Positions 23,133 to 32,639 of a stretch of DNA of 64,000 nt are shown one piece after another. The translations under genes were made by a program, and so were the position numbers. The DNA lies in contig CAZHDY010000001.1 in NCBI GenBank assembly GCA_964531025.1, positions 1,550,001 to 1,614,000 of the forward strand. The letters are read 5' to 3'. Positions within the stretch are counted from its first letter, which is position 1. Each line of letters begins with the position of its first letter. The stretch comes from CALMEC01 sp964531025. Its GTDB lineage: Bacteria > Actinomycetota > Thermoleophilia > Miltoncostaeales > Miltoncostaeaceae. The notes beneath the pieces were generated by a model, which saw only the letters and a program-made list of their open reading frames with translations, did not search any database and was not told the origin of the DNA.

Positions 23133-24575
23133 CTACAGGGCGGGGATGACCGCCGCCGCGGCGTCACGGCAGAGGTCCAGGACCGGCGAGGCCCCGATCG
23201 CCAGCGCGATCACCGCGACGGCTCCCACGATGGCGACGACCTGGACCGCGGCGGGCGAGCGCCGGCCTTCGCTGCCGTCGATCTCCGGGTCGCCGGCCCA
23301 GGTGGTCCCGATCACGCGGAGGTAGTAGCCCAGGCTGATCATGCTGCCGACGGCCAGCACGATCGCGAGCCAGGTGAGATCGGCGTCGATCGCCGCACCG
23401 AAGAGGAGGAACTTGCCGACGAAACCGGCGAGGGGAGGGAACCCGGCCAGCGACAGCATCGCCAGCGTGAGGACGATCCCCGACAGCGGACGGCGTCGCC
23501 CGTAACCGGCGAAGCCGGCGATGGCATCACCCTGCGGGATCTCCCTCTCACGCTGAACCACGAGGGCGAAGGCCGCCAGGGTCATCGCGATGTACGCGAT
23601 CAGGTAGTAGAGGAGCGCCTCGATCCCCTCCTGGGTTCCGGTGGCGATCCCGACGAGCAGGTATCCCGCCTGGGCGACCCCGGAATAGGCCAGCATCCGC
23701 TTCATCCCGCTCTGCATGAGCGCGGCGACGTTGCCCACGATGATGGTGACGGCGGCGATGATCGCGACCGCGAGCTTCCAGTCGTCGAACGTGGCGACCA
23801 GTGCACCCGAGAACATGATCACGAATCCGGAGAGCGCCGCGGCCTTGGTCGCGGTCGCCATGAAGGCGGTGACCGGGGTCGGCGCACCGTCGTAGACGTC
23901 CGGCGTCCACATGTGGAACGGGACCGCCGACGCCTTGAAGCCGAGGCCGGTGATGACCATGGCGATGCCGGCCAGCGTGAGCGGATCGCCCAGCATGTCC
24001 CCGCGCATGAGGGCGTCCTGCATCTCGGAGAGCACCACGGTCCCGGTGGCGCCGTAGAGCATGGCCATGCCGTAGACGAGGACCGCCGATCCCACGGCAC
24101 CCACGATCAGGTACTTGAAACCGGCCTCGAGCGAGCGCACCCGCCACGTCTCGATCGCGCACAGGATGTACAGGGCGACGGAGAAGAGCTCGATCCCGAG
24201 GAAGAGCACGATGGTCGTGCCGGCACCGGCGACGAGGATCATCCCGGATGCCGCCAGCATGAGAAGACCGGCGTACTCACCGCGCTTGTCGGCGGCTGAC
24301 GGCTCGCGCCACGCGAGTGCCAGTGCCGCCAGCGTCGTCACCAGGAAGATGAACGTCAGCAGCAGGCTGAAGCGGTCGGACACGAAGTTGTCCGAGAGCG
24401 CGGTGCGACGGTCTCCCCAGAAGAATCCCGCCACGATCCCGGCGGCCGCGAGGCCCAGGACCGAGACCACCGTGGGAGCGATGCGGCGTTGGGGGGCCGG
24501 GAGCAGCCCCGCCAGGAGCGCCAGGATGCCGGCGCCGGAGACGACGAGGAAGGGAGTGAGAGGAGCGACGTTCAC
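23133..24575 (-). CDS. nuoN: NADH-quinone oxidoreductase subunit N
   Basis: Last gene of the complete nuo operon. It is an antiporter-like membrane subunit of complex I, 480 residues, with about 14 transmembrane helices. Conserved features are the Glu in LFLGIELFSVALYIL, the Lys in FKYLIVGAVGSA and LGFKASAVPFHMWTPDVYDGAPTPVTAFMATATKAA, the proton-channel region shared by NuoL/M/N. The GTG start overlaps the nuoM stop by 4 bases. The stop is followed by structured element copy 3. Confidence 0.96.
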   Translation of the reverse strand: MNVAPLTPFLVVSGAGILALLAGLLPAPQRRIAPTVVSVLGLAAAGIVAGFFWGDRRTALSDNFVSDRFSLLLTFIFLVTTLAALALAWREPSAADKRGEYAGLLMLAASGMILVAGAGTTIVLFLGIELFSVALYILCAIETWRVRSLEAGFKYLIVGAVGSAVLVYGMAMLYGATGTVVLSEMQDALMRGDMLGDPLTLAGIAMVITGLGFKASAVPFHMWTPDVYDGAPTPVTAFMATATKAAALSGFVIMFSGALVATFDDWKLAVAIIAAVTIIVGNVAALMQSGMKRMLAYSGVAQAGYLLVGIATGTQEGIEALLYYLIAYIAMTLAAFALVVQREREIPQGDAIAGFAGYGRRRPLSGIVLTLAMLSLAGFPPLAGFVGKFLLFGAAIDADLTWLAIVLAVGSMISLGYYLRVIGTTWAGDPEIDGSEGRRSPAAVQVVAIVGAVAVIALAIGASPVLDLCRDAAAAVIPAL

Positions 24576-26125
24576 CGGCAGGGGCCCTCGGTGGCGATTT
24601 TGTACTCACGGCTGCCGGGCTCGGCCTCGACCAGCAGGTTACCCGCGGGTTCGCAGACGCTGTAGGCCTGCTGAACCGGTGCCTCGGTCGACTTCATGAT
24701 CCCGGCCGGCCACAGCGCGATCACGAGCATTGCGACGACGAGCGGGGCGATGTAGAGCACGTCGGTCGAGCGGAGCTCGCTCCGACGCGCCGAGGTCGCA
24801 TCGTCACCGGCCGCACCGTTCATGGTCGACTGGTACAGCCGCAGCATGTACACCGACGCGTAGACGACGCCGACGCAGGCGATCACGGCAAGGACCGGAC
24901 GCTCCTGGAAGATGCCCGTCAGCATGAAGAACTCGCCGACGAAGGCGTTCGATCCCGGGATCGCGAGTGCGGCCATACTGATGACGAGGAAGATCCCCGC
25001 CGCCCACGGTGCGTTCTTCGCCAGACCCGACAGCCCGTCGATCTGTTCGTCACCGTCGCGGACCCGGCCGAGGATGCCGACCATGGCGAACGCCGCCGCG
25101 GTCACCACGCCGTGGTTCACCATTTGCAGGACGGCGCCCTGTCCGGCCATCTGGTTGAAGGCCATGATGGCGAGGATGATGAAGCCGAGGTGCGCCAGAC
25201 TCGAGTACGCCACCAGCATGCGCATGGAGGTGGCCTGCCAGGCGACCAGCGATCCGTAGATGATCCCGATGACCGCGAGGATCGAGATGGGCAGGGCGAG
25301 GTTGCCGGCCCCCTCCGGGAAGATCGGGATACCGATGCGGATCAGCCCGTAGGCCCCGGCCTTGCTCATCACGGCCGACAGCAGTGCGGTCACGATGAGC
25401 GGCGACGAGCCGTAGGCCAACGGCATCCAGCCGTGGAAGGGGAAGAGCGGAAGCTTGATCAGGAATGCGAGTGCAAACGCCGCGAAGAGCCACGTGGACT
25501 CGGTCTGGCTCCACTGTGTCCCCACCAGCTCGCGGATCGAGAAGTTGAAGGTCTCGTCCCCGGTGGCCGACATCACCCCGGTCGCCACGATGGCCACCAG
25601 CATGAGCAGGCTTCCCACCATCGTGTAGATCACGAAGGTGAGCGTCGCCACCCTGCGTCGCGCGTCCCCCCACATCCAGACGAGGAGGGCGAACGGCACG
25701 AGCATGGCCTCCCAGAACACGTAGAACAGCACCAGATCGCCGGCGGCGAAGAGCCCCATGAGACCGGCCTCGGCGAGGAGGATCAGGCCGAGGAACGCAC
25801 GTGGTCGCTCGGGCATGCGCGCGATGGCCGCGAAGATGGCCAGCACGAACAGGACGGCGGTGAGCCCCATCATCCAGATGGAGATCCCGTCGACCCCGAC
25901 GTCCCAGGCGAGTCCGAGGGAGTCGATCCACGTCCGGTGATCGATCAGCTGTAGTGCGCCGTCGTCGCGGTCGAGGCGTGTGAACGCCACCACCACGATC
26001 GCCAGGGTGGCCAGTGCGAACCCGGCGGCGGCGCCCTCAGCGGCGGCCGAGTCCTTCCGGGGCATCAGGAACATGAGAAGTGACCCGACCGCAGGGATCA
26101 GGATGATCAGCGTTACCCAGGGCAT
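24572..26125 (-). CDS. nuoM: NADH-quinone oxidoreductase subunit M
   Basis: Antiporter-like proton-pumping subunit of complex I, 517 residues from the ATG at 26125. That start shares one base with the nuoL stop (TGATG); longer frames run back into nuoL. The proton-antiporter signatures are present: VLFYVFWEAMLVPFALLVW with conserved Glu, LIKLPLFPFHGWMPLAY with Lys, and SSLAHLGFI. Coupled to nuoL and nuoN. Confidence 0.96.
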   Translation of the reverse strand: MPWVTLIILIPAVGSLLMFLMPRKDSAAAEGAAAGFALATLAIVVVAFTRLDRDDGALQLIDHRTWIDSLGLAWDVGVDGISIWMMGLTAVLFVLAIFAAIARMPERPRAFLGLILLAEAGLMGLFAAGDLVLFYVFWEAMLVPFALLVWMWGDARRRVATLTFVIYTMVGSLLMLVAIVATGVMSATGDETFNFSIRELVGTQWSQTESTWLFAAFALAFLIKLPLFPFHGWMPLAYGSSPLIVTALLSAVMSKAGAYGLIRIGIPIFPEGAGNLALPISILAVIGIIYGSLVAWQATSMRMLVAYSSLAHLGFIILAIMAFNQMAGQGAVLQMVNHGVVTAAAFAMVGILGRVRDGDEQIDGLSGLAKNAPWAAGIFLVISMAALAIPGSNAFVGEFFMLTGIFQERPVLAVIACVGVVYASVYMLRLYQSTMNGAAGDDATSARRSELRSTDVLYIAPLVVAMLVIALWPAGIMKSTEAPVQQAYSVCEPAGNLLVEAEPGSREYKIATEGPCR

Positions 26126-28041
26126 CAGCGCACCACCAGGATGATGATGGTGGCCACGCCGACGAGCCCGGCGAGAAGCGCGAACGCGTAGGTGCGCACG
26201 AAGCCGCTCTGCAGGTGGTGGAGCAGTCGCCACCATTCCTCTGCCACGGCGGTCACCGCGCGGACCGGGCCCTGTGCGACCACCGGCTCGGAGTGGGTCC
26301 GCAGCGTGGTGGCCGTGTTGCGACCCGGATCGACCACGAGTTCGTCGTAGACCTCGTCGAACCGCCAGGCGTCCTTCAGGAAGCCGTGCAGCGCGGGGTG
26401 TCGGGCGACGAAGTCACGGCGCCGGAACGCGTTCTTGCCGAACCAGGCCCAGGCGATCGTGATGCCCAGCACCGCGGCGACCGACGAGACGCTGAGGCTG
26501 ATGATCTCCTGCGCGTGCGACGGTTTCACCGGGTCGATGATGCTGTCCGCGAAGACCGGGTCCAGGAAGTCGGTGAGCAGGTGCCAGCCGAACGGCACCT
26601 GGATCCATCCGCCGACGAGGGCGAGGGCGCCGAGTACGTAGAGCGGGATCATCATCGCCCGGCCGGAGCCGTGCGGCGCGTGCTCGTATCCGCCCTCGGG
26701 CTCCGCACCGTGGAAGGTCCGGAAGAGGAGGCGGAACATGTAGAGCGCCGTCAGGAATGCCGCGACGCTGGCCACGATGTAGAGGACGAGGCCGTAGGTG
26801 CCGTGGGCCAGAGCGTGCGCGAGGATCTCGTCCTTGCTGAAGAAGCCGGACAGTCCGGGCACACCGGCGATGGCCAGGCAGCCGATCGCGAACGTGACGT
26901 AGATCGGCTTCAGATGTCGCTTCAGCCCGCCCATGCGGTCGAGGCTCTGCTCGCCGCCCAGGGCGTGGATGACCGCCCCGGCCGCGAGGAAGAGGAGCGC
27001 CTTGAAGAACGCGTGCGTGAGGAAGTGGAACATGCCGCTCTCGTACGCGCCGAGGCCGACGGCCATGATCATGTAGCCGATCTGGCTGCAGGTGCTCCAC
27101 GCCAGCACACGCTTGATGTCGTCCTGCGCGATGGCGATGGTGGCGGCCATGAAGAGGGTGACGCAGCCCACCGCGGCCACGATGTCCATGCCCAGCGGAG
27201 AGAGCTCGTAGATCACGTGCATGCGGGCGATCATGTAGACGCCCGCGGTGACCATGGTGGCCGCGTGGATCAGGGCGCTGACGGGCGTGGGGCCCTCCAT
27301 GGCGTCGGGCAGCCACGTGTGCAGCGGCACCTGGGCGCTCTTGGCGGCGGCGCCGACGAAGAAGAGCAGCGCGATGGCCAGGGCGATGCCGCTGTCGGCC
27401 TCGATCTTGCCGGGGGCCGTGTTGAAGATCTGGTCGTAGTCGAGCGTGCCCAGCTCGCGCACGAGCAGGAAGGCGCCGATCACCATGCCCACGTCGCCGA
27501 TGACGTTCATGACGAACGCCTTCTTGGCCGCCGCCACCGCGGAGGGCTTCTCGTAGTAGAAGCCGATCAGGAGATAGCTGGCGAGACCGACGAACGCCCA
27601 TCCCACGATGAGGAAGAGCACGTTCGACGCGAGCACCAGGAGGAGCATCGAGAACACGAAGAAGTTGAGCTCGGCGAAGAAGCGCCGGTAGCCCTCGTCG
27701 TGGTCCATGTACTCCGTGGAGTAGAGGTGGATGAGGAATCCGACCCCGGTGATGACGAGCATCATCAGCACCGACAGCGGGTCGACGCGCACCGCGAGGT
27801 CCACGGTGACGCCCCCGACGTCGATCCACTCCCACAGGCGCGACACGACGGTGCGTTCGGCGCCGTCCTTGCCCAGCATGTCGATGAAGATGGCGAGGGT
27901 CGCGACGAATGCGAGGCCGATCGAGCCGACCCCCACGGCGCGCGTGAGCGGCTTCGACGGCTCCTTCGAACCGAACGACATCAGGATCAGGCTGCCCAGG
28001 AGCGGCAGCAGCAGTACGACCCACCCGAGAACGGCGATCAT
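26125..28041 (-). CDS. nuoL: NADH-quinone oxidoreductase subunit L
   Basis: Distal antiporter-like subunit of complex I, 638 residues, with the long amphipathic C-terminal helix expected (the region from about residue 540 includes AWFGKNAFRRRDFV and the last membrane helix). Core motifs are LYSTEYM, the Glu and Lys channel residues, KSAQVPLHTWLPDAMEGPTPVSALIHAATMVTAGVYMIARMH and WSTCSQIGYM. ATG overlaps the nuoK stop by 4 bases. Confidence 0.97.
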   Translation of the reverse strand: MIAVLGWVVLLLPLLGSLILMSFGSKEPSKPLTRAVGVGSIGLAFVATLAIFIDMLGKDGAERTVVSRLWEWIDVGGVTVDLAVRVDPLSVLMMLVITGVGFLIHLYSTEYMDHDEGYRRFFAELNFFVFSMLLLVLASNVLFLIVGWAFVGLASYLLIGFYYEKPSAVAAAKKAFVMNVIGDVGMVIGAFLLVRELGTLDYDQIFNTAPGKIEADSGIALAIALLFFVGAAAKSAQVPLHTWLPDAMEGPTPVSALIHAATMVTAGVYMIARMHVIYELSPLGMDIVAAVGCVTLFMAATIAIAQDDIKRVLAWSTCSQIGYMIMAVGLGAYESGMFHFLTHAFFKALLFLAAGAVIHALGGEQSLDRMGGLKRHLKPIYVTFAIGCLAIAGVPGLSGFFSKDEILAHALAHGTYGLVLYIVASVAAFLTALYMFRLLFRTFHGAEPEGGYEHAPHGSGRAMMIPLYVLGALALVGGWIQVPFGWHLLTDFLDPVFADSIIDPVKPSHAQEIISLSVSSVAAVLGITIAWAWFGKNAFRRRDFVARHPALHGFLKDAWRFDEVYDELVVDPGRNTATTLRTHSEPVVAQGPVRAVTAVAEEWWRLLHHLQSGFVRTYAFALLAGLVGVATIIILVVR

Positions 28042-28367
28042 CCGGACAGCTCCGTCAACTCGTCGACGTCAAGACCGCGGCGCTGTCGGAAGATCGAGAC
28101 GGTGAGTCCCAGTCCGATGACGACCTCGGCAGCGGCCACCACCATCACCACGAGGGCGAAGATGTGACCGTCGGTGTTGTTCCAGTGGCGTGCGAAGCCC
28201 AGGAACGCGACGTTGGCCGCGTTCAGCATCAGCTCGACCGCCAGGAGAAGAAGGATGGGGTTGCGTCGCGAGAGCACGCCGACGAGTCCCAGCGCGAAGA
28301 GCACCAGGGACACGCCGAGGTACGAGGATGTCGGCATCCCCGCCGCCGCGGTCATGAGGTCCGTCAT
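28038..28367 (-). CDS. nuoK: NADH-quinone oxidoreductase subunit K
   Basis: A 109-residue membrane subunit with three helices. It has the conserved NPILLLLAVELMLNAANVAFLGF helix with the key Glu, and the VVMVVAAAEVVIGLGL helix with the second Glu; both are needed for proton coupling. ATGA overlaps at both ends. Confidence 0.96.
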   Translation of the reverse strand: MTDLMTAAAGMPTSSYLGVSLVLFALGLVGVLSRRNPILLLLAVELMLNAANVAFLGFARHWNNTDGHIFALVVMVVAAAEVVIGLGLTVSIFRQRRGLDVDELTELSG

Positions 28368-28885
28368 CGGCCGCCCTCGGACTGGACCGCGCGCTTCGCG
28401 AGGATCACCGCGCCGACGGCCGCCGCCAGCAGGAGCAGCGACGTCGCCTCGAACGGAAGCAGGTGCTCCCTGAGGAAGGCGTCACCGATCTCGCGCGGGC
28501 TGCCCAGCTCGGAGCGGGGCTTCGGCACGTCGGTGAAGCGGGCGAGGGTCGTCGTGAGGAACACGATGGCGCCCATGGCCGCGAGCACCAGCACCACGAG
28601 CCACGAGAACACCTGATAGTGCGCCAGCCGGTCCGGTGTCTGCCGGGCCCGGTCGCCCAGATAGGCGAGGACGAAGAGGAAGAGCGTGACGATCGCGCCG
28701 GCATAGACGATCACCTGGATCACGGCGACGAACGGGGCGTGCGCCAGGAGGAAGAGCACCGCGACAGCGATGAGCGTCGCGATCAGCGCCACGGCCGCCT
28801 GGAACGCGTTCTTCAGGGTGACGACCAGGACACCGCTGCCGATGGCCGCCCCGGAGGCGAGGCCGAATGCGATCTGCTCACCCAC
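28364..28885 (-). CDS. nuoJ: NADH-quinone oxidoreductase subunit J
   Basis: A 173-residue membrane subunit with about five helices. The third helix has FVAVIQVIVYAGAIVTLFLFVLAYLG, the conserved NuoJ pi-bulge helix that links the quinone site to the membrane arm. GTG start, 8-base overlap with nuoI. Confidence 0.94.
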   Translation of the reverse strand: MGEQIAFGLASGAAIGSGVLVVTLKNAFQAAVALIATLIAVAVLFLLAHAPFVAVIQVIVYAGAIVTLFLFVLAYLGDRARQTPDRLAHYQVFSWLVVLVLAAMGAIVFLTTTLARFTDVPKPRSELGSPREIGDAFLREHLLPFEATSLLLLAAAVGAVILAKRAVQSEGGR

Positions 28886-29339
28886 GCTTCGGCTCCCGGA
28901 TGGGGGCTTCCTTCATCGGCGGTTCCAGCAGCATCTCCTTGGTGTACACCAGGTCGCGCGGCCGGTTGTACTCGGAGAGCTCGTACGAGTTCTCCAGCGT
29001 GATCGCGTCGAACGGACACGCGGTTTCGCAGTAGCCGCAGAAGATGCAGCGCGACATGTTGATCTCGTAGATGCGCGCGAACCGCTCTCCGGCGGAGACG
29101 CGGTGCTCGGGGGTGTTCTCCTCGGCGACGACGCGGATGCAGTCGGCCGGGCAGGCGGCGGCGCACAGTGAGCAGCCGACGCACTTCTCGAGGCCGTTGT
29201 CGAACTTCCAGAGACGGTGACGGCCGCGGAAGCGGGGGTGCACCGGCGTCTTGTTCTCGGGGTAGCCGATGGTGGTCGGCTTCTCCAAGAGTCCCTTGAA
29301 GGTGACGCTGAATCCCTTGATCGTGTCCTGGATTCCCAT
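28878..29339 (-). CDS. nuoI: NADH-quinone oxidoreductase subunit I
   Basis: A 153-residue ferredoxin-like subunit. Two CxxCxxCxxxCP motifs, CVGCSLCAAACP and CIFCGYCETACP, bind clusters N6a and N6b, which pass electrons to N2 in NuoB. The N-terminal amphipathic part (GFSVTFKGLL) lies on the membrane. Located 10 bases after nuoH. Confidence 0.97.
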   Translation of the reverse strand: MGIQDTIKGFSVTFKGLLEKPTTIGYPENKTPVHPRFRGRHRLWKFDNGLEKCVGCSLCAAACPADCIRVVAEENTPEHRVSAGERFARIYEINMSRCIFCGYCETACPFDAITLENSYELSEYNRPRDLVYTKEMLLEPPMKEAPIREPKRG

Positions 29340-29349
29340 TGTGTTACCC

Positions 29350-30342
29350 CTAGTCGCTGAAGCCCAGTCCGACCACGAGTGCGGTGACGAGCAGGTTGAG
29401 GGTTGCGAGCGGGAGGAAGACCTTCCACCCCAGCTTCATCAGTCGGTCGTAGCGGAAGCGCGGGAGGGTGGCGCGCACCCAGATGAACACGACGACCAGC
29501 GCGAAGACCTTGATGAGGAACCACACCGGCTCCGGCAGCCAGGGGCCGCTGTAGCCGCCGAGGAAGAGTGTCACGGTCAGGGCCGACACCAGGAGCATGT
29601 TCAGGTACTCGCCCATCGCGAAGCCGGCGTACTTGGTACCGCCGTACTCGGTGGCGTATCCCGCGACCAGTTCGCTCTCCGCCTCGGGCAGGTCGAACGG
29701 CGTGCGGTTCGTCTCGGCGATGCCGGTGATGAAGAACAGCACGAACCCGACCGGCTGGAACAGGATGAACCAGACCGTGTCCTGCTGCGCCTGCACGATG
29801 TCGACGAGCGAGAGGCTCTGCGCGAGCATGACCACGCCGATCGCGCTGAGGGCCATGGAGACCTCGTACGAGATCAGCTGGGCCGCGGTGCGTGCACCGC
29901 CGATGAGGCCGTACTTGTTGCCGCTGGCGAAGCCGCCGAGCATGAGGGCGTAGTGGCCCATGGACGCCACCGCGAACGCGAACAGAAGGCCGATGCTGAG
30001 ATCGGTCCCGTAGAGCGTCAGGTGATGGCCGAAGATGGTGGTCGACCCGCCGAAGGGGATGATCGCGAGGGTCATGATCGGCGCGACCACCGCGATCACC
30101 GGCGCCACCTGGAACACCAGGTGATTGGCCTGCTTCGGGGTGAAATCCTCCTTGAAGAGCATCTTCACGACGTCGGCGGCGGGCTGCATCATGCCGAAGG
30201 GGCCGGCGCGGTTCGGTCCGCGGCGTCCCTGGATCCGCCCGAGGAGCCGTCGCTCCAGGAGCATGGTGTAGGCGAAGATCGTGACGAACAGGAAGGTGAG
30301 GATCGCCGCCTTGATCACGATCGTGAGGATCGCCTCCTGCAT
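29350..30342 (-). CDS. nuoH: NADH-quinone oxidoreductase subunit H
   Basis: A 330-residue membrane subunit that forms the quinone chamber with NuoB and NuoD. Conserved pieces are LLERRLLGRIQGRRGPNRAGPFG near the N-terminus, NRTPFDLPEAESELVAGYATEY with the acidic quinone-site loop, and FIWVRATLPRFRYDRLM. The ATG at 30342 shares one base with the nuoG stop. Confidence 0.96.
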   Translation of the reverse strand: MQEAILTIVIKAAILTFLFVTIFAYTMLLERRLLGRIQGRRGPNRAGPFGMMQPAADVVKMLFKEDFTPKQANHLVFQVAPVIAVVAPIMTLAIIPFGGSTTIFGHHLTLYGTDLSIGLLFAFAVASMGHYALMLGGFASGNKYGLIGGARTAAQLISYEVSMALSAIGVVMLAQSLSLVDIVQAQQDTVWFILFQPVGFVLFFITGIAETNRTPFDLPEAESELVAGYATEYGGTKYAGFAMGEYLNMLLVSALTVTLFLGGYSGPWLPEPVWFLIKVFALVVVFIWVRATLPRFRYDRLMKLGWKVFLPLATLNLLVTALVVGLGFSD

Positions 30343-32639
30343 CAGACTCCGATCCGCACGTTCACGGGTCCGTGATCCGAGCCGAGGAGGGCGTGGGCGC
30401 CGGCGCTGGGCGGACCGGTCATGACGAAGGCCGCGCCGTCCTGAACGCTGTCGTCCACCTCGACGGGCAGTGCGCACGAGCCGTGCGGCGACCGGACCAC
30501 CACGACGTCACCCGTCGTCACGGTCTGGCGGACGGCCTCGGCCGGCGACAGGCGCAGCGCCGCCTGCTGCCGCAGGGACGCCAGGGCGTCCGAGCGCCAG
30601 GCGGTGGCGTCGCCGAAGATCTCGGTCGTGAGGACGAGCGGTAGTCCGTCTCCCACGGGTTCGGGCGCCGCGGTCTCCTGCACCGGGACGACGTCCGCGT
30701 CGCCGATGGGAGCGCCCTCGGTGCCGATCACCTGATAGTTCAGGCCGGCGAACGCCGGATACTCGTTGGCGACCGCCGCGAAGGTCTGCGCCGGGGTGCG
30801 CCAGGGGAACGGCTTTCCGATGCGATGCGAGAGGCCGATCAGGATCTCCCATGCCGCCGCCGCGCCCTCGGGACCGTCCGATCCCGGGCGCAGGCGCTGG
30901 GCACGTCCCGTCGTCGAGACGAGAACGCCCTCGATCTCCTGCTTCATCAGGGCGGGCAGCACCACGGTGGCGCTGTCGGTGATGTGCGAGCGATGCGTTG
31001 CAATAACGATAATGTCGTTCACGGCCTCGACAGCGGCGTTCCACGCTGTCGATCCTGCGGACTCCGTCGGGTCGGCGTGCACGGTGAGGAGCGTCGGTAC
31101 GCGCCGGCCGGCGAGGTCGTCCAGCAGGTTCTCGGTCGAGAGGCCCAGCGCCCGCAGCCCTGGGGCGTTGACGTCGGCGACGAGCTCGATGACCTCAGCG
31201 CCGCATCCCTCGGCGATGGCCGCCAGGCGGAGGGCGGCGGCCTCGTCGTTGGCGAGGTCGGACTCGTCCCAGATGAGGATGGGACGCGATGCGCCCTCGA
31301 GGACACGCTCCACGGCGTCGAGGGCATCGGCCAGGCGGCCGGGTGCCGTCGTGATGGACTCGGTTGCGCGCGGGGCGATCATCTGCGGACGGGCACCGGC
31401 GACCAGGAGGGTGCCGCGGCGACGCAGCAGCTTGCGCAGGCGGAGCTCGACGATGGGGTGCTGGTTGCCGAGGTCACCGCCCACGACGGCGACGGCGTCG
31501 GCCTGGTCGATGTCGCCCAGCTCGGCCCGCGGCAGGTTCCGGAGCGGCCCCAGATGCGGACGCGCAGGGATGCCGAGGCGACCCACGCGGCCTCCGGGCA
31601 TGGCCTCGGCGAGCTTGGTCGACAGGTGGCCGTCCTCGACGGTCGCGCCCGCTCCCACCAGCACCGCGGTCGCCGCAGACCGTCGCAGGATGTGCGCGGC
31701 GCGCTCGACGGCCTCTTCCAGCGGCGTCTCGTGGAGGATGCCGTCCTCACCGCGCACGAGCGCGGTCGTGAGCCGGTTGGGCGACCAGGCGGCCGGGTAG
31801 CCCCAGCGGCCCTTGTCGCAGATCCAGCCCTCCTCCACCGCGTAGTTCGGCTCGGCGCGGCCGGTCACGCGCTTGATCTCGCCGTCGCGCTCGGTGATCT
31901 CGACGTTGCATCCGGAGGGACAGTTCCCGCACACGGATGGCGTGTTCATGATGTCCCACGGACGGGACACGAAGCGATAGGGGATGCTGGTCAGCGCACC
32001 CACCGGGCAGAGGTCGATGATGTTGCCGGTGTAGCGCCCCTCGTACGGCTTGCCGGTGAAGGTGGCGACCTCCGTGCCGGCGCCGCGCTCCTGGAAGGTG
32101 AGCTGTCCGTCCTCCGCGACGTCCTGGCTGAAGCGGACGCAGCGGAAACAGGTGATGCAGCGCTCGCGGTCCAGCGCGATGACCGTCGACAGATCGAGCG
32201 GCTTGGGGAAGTGACGCTTGGGCTCCACGAAGCGCGTGCGGCCCGGGCCGAACTTGAGTGTGTGGTTCTGGAGCGGGCACTCACCGCCCTTGTCGCAGAC
32301 GGGACAGTCGAGCGGGTGGTTTCCGAGGATCAGTTCCAGCACGCTGTCCTGCGCGTCCTTCGCCGCCTCGTTGTTGCTGTGCACCACCATGTCCGGGGCG
32401 ACCGGTGTCGAGCAGGCCGTCTGCAGGCCGCGCATGCCCTCCACCTCGACGAGGCACATGCGGCAGGCGCCGATGGGCGCGCCGAGGCGCGGCTCGTAAC
32501 AGAAGACGGGGATCTCGACCCCGACCTCGGCGGCCGCGTCGACGAGCATGGTCCCGGGCTTCGCGTAGACCGCGCGTCCGTTCAGCGTGAACCGGATGAG
32601 GTCCGTGGGCGGCGTTTGTGGCGTGGGTGCATCAGACAC
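30342..32639 (-). CDS. nuoG: NADH-quinone oxidoreductase subunit G
   Basis: The large iron-sulfur subunit, 765 residues. The N-terminus holds the [2Fe-2S] set (CYEPRLGAPIGACRMC), then HPLDCPVCDKGGECPLQ and CITCFRC for [4Fe-4S] clusters, followed by the molybdopterin-like region. CGNCPSGCN with a distal Cys in ICDKG matches the N7 cluster site, which only some complex I enzymes keep. The large C-terminal part has the inactive formate-dehydrogenase-like fold. GTG start; 8-base overlap with nuoF. Confidence 0.96.
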   Translation of the reverse strand: MSDAPTPQTPPTDLIRFTLNGRAVYAKPGTMLVDAAAEVGVEIPVFCYEPRLGAPIGACRMCLVEVEGMRGLQTACSTPVAPDMVVHSNNEAAKDAQDSVLELILGNHPLDCPVCDKGGECPLQNHTLKFGPGRTRFVEPKRHFPKPLDLSTVIALDRERCITCFRCVRFSQDVAEDGQLTFQERGAGTEVATFTGKPYEGRYTGNIIDLCPVGALTSIPYRFVSRPWDIMNTPSVCGNCPSGCNVEITERDGEIKRVTGRAEPNYAVEEGWICDKGRWGYPAAWSPNRLTTALVRGEDGILHETPLEEAVERAAHILRRSAATAVLVGAGATVEDGHLSTKLAEAMPGGRVGRLGIPARPHLGPLRNLPRAELGDIDQADAVAVVGGDLGNQHPIVELRLRKLLRRRGTLLVAGARPQMIAPRATESITTAPGRLADALDAVERVLEGASRPILIWDESDLANDEAAALRLAAIAEGCGAEVIELVADVNAPGLRALGLSTENLLDDLAGRRVPTLLTVHADPTESAGSTAWNAAVEAVNDIIVIATHRSHITDSATVVLPALMKQEIEGVLVSTTGRAQRLRPGSDGPEGAAAAWEILIGLSHRIGKPFPWRTPAQTFAAVANEYPAFAGLNYQVIGTEGAPIGDADVVPVQETAAPEPVGDGLPLVLTTEIFGDATAWRSDALASLRQQAALRLSPAEAVRQTVTTGDVVVVRSPHGSCALPVEVDDSVQDGAAFVMTGPPSAGAHALLGSDHGPVNVRIGV

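Noticed and set aside
26215..28167. 650-codon open frame antisense to nuoL
   Set aside because: Composition rich in Arg, Glu, Asp and His is typical of antisense frames here; nuoL on the minus strand is complete.
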